Source: an uncultured Schwartzia sp.
GTDB lineage: Bacteria; Bacillota; Negativicutes; Selenomonadales; Selenomonadaceae
Reading direction: 5' to 3'
Length of the DNA: 6,547 bases
Assembly: GCA_905372875.1 (NCBI GenBank)
Contig: CAJPQU010000108.1
Span: forward strand, 1-6,547
The position numbers were made by a program, and so were the translations under genes. Positions 4,563-6,547 of this stretch are shown piece after piece. Under the pieces are notes generated by a model that saw only the letters and a program-made list of their open reading frames with translations, was not told the origin of the DNA and searched no databases. The first letter of the stretch is position 1; every line of letters begins with the position of its first letter.

Positions 4563-5681
4563 TTACGTAATGAGCGTAAAAAAATCCCGTGCCTGATCGT
4601 CCGCCACCACCTCAACGCCGCCCTTTACTTTCGCCAGTGCTTCGGACAGATACCGCGCCAAGACCGGCACCACGATCTGTTCGGTGGCGAAATGTCCTGC
4701 ATCGATAACATGCATCCCCAGCGCTGCTGCCCGCTGGGCGTCATGATAGCGCACGTCGCCCGTGACGTAAGCATCGCAGCCTAAGATGGCTGCTTTGTCG
4801 ATGAATTCCGCCCCGCTGCCGCTGCAAAGAGCCACTTTCTTTACAGTACGACCGCCGGCGCGTACCAGCCGCACATAATCGGCTCCTATCCGCGCCCTGA
4901 CTTCAGCCGCAAAGTCTTCTACGGGAAGAGGCGCAGACAGATAACCAACGCGCCCCAAGCTTTCCTCACGCCCCGGATTGCGCAGAGAGTAAAGGTCATA
5001 GGCCGGTTCCTCATAGGGATGTGCCTTCTTCATGGCCTGCAAAACGCGCCCTTCCCTCTCCACGGGGAAGATCGTCTCGATGCGTACTTCATCCACCCGC
5101 GCCAAGCGCCCGGCTTCCCCGATGAACGGATTCGTTCCTTCCTCCGGCAGGAATGTTCCCTGCCCCACGACTTGAAAAGTGCAATCGCTGTAACGCCCGA
5201 TATGCCCCGCCCCGGCAGCCGTGATGGCTGCTCGCACCGCTTCGGCCTGCTTCAACGGAACATAAACCGCTAACTTCACTAATTCACTTTGCGCCGTGAC
5301 CTTAAACGGCTCCAAATGATCGAGTCCGATGCGCTCCGCCAAGACGTCGTTTACGCCCCCCGCCGCGATGTCAAGATTCGTGTGCGCCGCCAGCACCGCC
5401 ACGCTGCCTTGGAGAAGGACGGTTAAAAGACGCCCCTCGGGCAGATCAGTGCGAATTTTTTTCAGCGGGTGAAAAATGAGAGGATGGTGCGCCACAATGA
5501 GATCAAATTTTTCCCGCACCGCCCGCTGGGCTATCTCAGGGCGAACATCAAGACAAACGAGGATCCGGTGTATCTCCTGGCCCGGACTGCCCACTAAAAG
5601 CCCCGGATTGTCCCATGTTTCCGCCAACCGCCGCGGAGCCAGCTTTTCCATCGCGTCCATGACCACCTGACACTTTACCAT
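4563..5681 (-). CDS. Nif3-like dinuclear metal-centre protein (DUF34/YqfO family) with PII-like insert
   Basis: A 372-residue cytosolic protein of the NIF3 family, known to form hexameric toroids with a two-metal site. Its biochemical role is unsettled; databases often call it 'GTP cyclohydrolase 1 type 2', which is weakly supported. Metal ligands are visible in both halves: His65-His66 (VAHHPLIF), Asp104 (HTNLD), His330 and Glu334 (DAGHFATEQ). GDVRYHDAQ at 308-316 is a further family motif. Between the halves, about residues 130-235, lies the YqfO-type inserted domain of PII/CutA1 fold (ELVKLAVYVPLKQAEAVRAAI and HPYEEPAYDLYSL). The length matches the long, three-domain Firmicutes form. ATG 5681 overlaps the end of trmK (ATG at 5679-5681, trmK stop at 5675-5677), with GGAGG 10 bases upstream, so the two are translationally coupled. 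The trmK-nif3 pairing is conserved across many Firmicutes, hinting at a shared function, possibly in RNA metabolism (inference). Confidence 0.93.
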   Translation of the reverse strand: MVKCQVVMDAMEKLAPRRLAETWDNPGLLVGSPGQEIHRILVCLDVRPEIAQRAVREKFDLIVAHHPLIFHPLKKIRTDLPEGRLLTVLLQGSVAVLAAHTNLDIAAGGVNDVLAERIGLDHLEPFKVTAQSELVKLAVYVPLKQAEAVRAAITAAGAGHIGRYSDCTFQVVGQGTFLPEEGTNPFIGEAGRLARVDEVRIETIFPVEREGRVLQAMKKAHPYEEPAYDLYSLRNPGREESLGRVGYLSAPLPVEDFAAEVRARIGADYVRLVRAGGRTVKKVALCSGSGAEFIDKAAILGCDAYVTGDVRYHDAQRAAALGMHVIDAGHFATEQIVVPVLARYLSEALAKVKGGVEVVADDQARDFFTLIT

Positions 5682-6361
5682 ATCCGTTTCGCCTCCAATG
5701 CCGCGATCTCTGCTTTACATTTTCGATATTCTTCCCGCGTCATAGCCGCCGGACTTTGTTCCATCCCGACTGCCGCCCGGTGCGCTTTCAAGAGCAGGCT
5801 CTCGATATGCTTTTTCAGGAGCGGCGGCTTTTTTTCCCAAAGGCACGGCCCGATGAGGAGCAGCCCCGGCTCTGGCAGAGAGACCGCCCCCGGCTCCGCC
5901 GCCAAAATTTCGTAGAGGCGGCCATCCGCCTCGGCCAAGGTCTCCGCCGCCAAATGCCAATGATGTTCGTAGAGCCAGCGGCGAAGGAGCGGCGCGTCAT
6001 TCATAGGCTGGAGGATGAGCCGCCGCAACGTGCGCAATACCTCCGGCGCAGCCGCTAAGATGGCGATGATGAGCGCGCCTCCCATTCCGGCGATGCAGGC
6101 AACATCTGCTTCTCCCGGAGCCAATACCAATAGACCATCCCCCTGCCGCACGGGAATATCCATCGTCAGGCCGGCCGCCGACAACGTCCGCCGCGCCGAT
6201 CGGCATGGCCCTTCATTTTTATCCGCCGCAATCACGCCGGAGAGGCGGCCCGTCTGCCAAAGATGCATGGCCAAATAGGCATGATCCGTCCCGATATCCG
6301 CGACTCGACAGCCCGTCGGTACCAGTGCCGCCACAGCTCGAAGCCGCGCATCCAACTCCAT
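5675..6361 (-). CDS. trmK: tRNA (adenine(22)-N1)-methyltransferase
   Basis: SAM-dependent class I methyltransferase that makes m1A22 in the D-loop of certain tRNAs. The 228-residue product has the family's order of motifs: RLRAVAALVP (6-15), motif I VADIGTDHAYLAMHL (20-34), AADKNEGPCRSA (45-56) binding SAM ribose, GDGLLVLAPGEADVACIAGMGG (two parts, 74-95), and LILQPMNDAPLLRRWL (115-130). The C-terminus is a helical, probably coiled-coil tail (about 180-225), as in Bacillus TrmK. ATG 6361 is preceded by AAGGAGG with a 7-base spacer. A 6-pair hairpin lies just upstream of that site. I see no convincing promoter between the tRNA terminator and this gene, so it may depend on read-through or on a weak promoter I cannot recognise. 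Its stop overlaps the nif3 start. Confidence 0.94.
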   Translation of the reverse strand: MELDARLRAVAALVPTGCRVADIGTDHAYLAMHLWQTGRLSGVIAADKNEGPCRSARRTLSAAGLTMDIPVRQGDGLLVLAPGEADVACIAGMGGALIIAILAAAPEVLRTLRRLILQPMNDAPLLRRWLYEHHWHLAAETLAEADGRLYEILAAEPGAVSLPEPGLLLIGPCLWEKKPPLLKKHIESLLLKAHRAAVGMEQSPAAMTREEYRKCKAEIAALEAKRIW

Positions 6362-6376
6362 GCCACTGCCTCCTTC

Positions 6377-6393
6377 ACGAGCATTACGCTCGT
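6377..6393. repeat. Hairpin directly upstream of the trmK ribosome site
   Basis: ACGAGC (6377-6382) and GCTCGT (6388-6393) around a 5-base loop. On the minus strand it ends a few bases before the AAGGAGG of trmK, so it would sit in the mRNA leader. It has no U-tract and is not a terminator. Confidence 0.5.
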
Positions 6394-6451
6394 CCCCACC
6401 GCCGATCTGATTTTCCTCTTGTTCGGCGCCTGCTGCCCGTTCGCACGTAAC

Positions 6452-6480
6452 AAAAAGAGCTGCCTTGATAAAGACAGCTC
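6452..6480 (-). terminator. Intrinsic terminator after tRNA-Asn
   Basis: On the minus strand GAGCTGTCTT (6471-6480) pairs with AAGGCAGCTC (6457-6466) over 10 positions with one wobble, around a 4-base loop, followed by five T (6456-6452). It begins 13 bases after the CCA end of the tRNA and should end that transcript. Confidence 0.88.
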
Positions 6481-6493
6481 CTATCTCGCCAAA

Positions 6494-6547
6494 TGGCTCC
6501 TTGAGTAGGACTCGAACCTACGACCGATCGGTTAACAGCCGATTGCT
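6494..6547 (-). tRNA. tRNA-Asn (anticodon GTT), 3' 54 bases; 5' part outside window
   Basis: On the minus strand the anticodon arm reads ATCGG-CTGTTAA-CCGAT, giving anticodon GTT for asparagine. It is followed by a variable loop, T-arm GTAGG-TTCGAGT-CCTAC, acceptor 3' strand TCAAGGA, discriminator G and an encoded CCA (6494-6496). The D-arm and the 5' acceptor strand lie beyond the right edge. An encoded CCA is usual in this group. Confidence 0.96.

Noticed and set aside
4563..5681. Calling this gene a GTP cyclohydrolase of folate synthesis
   Set aside because: The family is NIF3/DUF34. That name rests on thin evidence, and linking it to the nearby folB would be misleading.
6232..6453. 73-residue minus-strand ORF overlapping the trmK start
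   Set aside because: Out of frame with trmK, overlapping its ribosome site and conserved N-terminus, with no recognisable domain.

Overview
The window looks like a chromosomal stretch from a high-GC member of the Firmicutes, most probably Negativicutes. The evidence is Firmicutes-type content (dprA-topA, trmK-nif3, a c-di-AMP riboswitch ahead of an NlpC/P60 hydrolase, sigma-A style promoters, strong AGGAGG ribosome sites) combined with a type A RNase P RNA rather than the Bacillus type B. The assignment to class is inference. Every recognised gene lies on the minus strand. The only plus-strand candidate is a tiny hydrophobic ORF.

Reading in the direction of transcription (high to low coordinates): the 3' part of a tRNA-Asn(GTT) and its terminator (6547-6452); an overlapping pair, trmK and a Nif3-family metalloprotein (6361-4563); rnpB with its own promoter and terminator (4530-4108); a promoter, c-di-AMP riboswitch and a secreted NlpC/P60 cell-wall hydrolase ending in a UUCG-loop terminator (4014-3105). 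Next comes a compact intergenic region (about 2929-3104) with back-to-back promoter candidates and an 18- to 30-codon membrane-peptide ORF on the plus strand. After it lie a stand-alone protein matching the N-terminal accessory domain of some dihydropteroate synthases, and a divergent folB (2928-2113). Last are a long hairpin (2024-2088), a near-consensus promoter, and dprA followed after 2 bases by topA, which runs off the left edge.

Most of this is housekeeping: tRNA maturation and modification (rnpB, trmK, tRNA-Asn), DNA uptake and topology (dprA, topA), and wall turnover under second-messenger control (NlpC/P60). The unusual part is the folate remnant. The folP-like gene stops before any catalytic barrel, and the folB product has Gln where the pterin-anchoring Glu is expected. 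This could be a decaying or repurposed folate operon. The small plus-strand hydrophobic ORF is the other candidate for something undescribed. I see no mobile element, CRISPR array or prophage.
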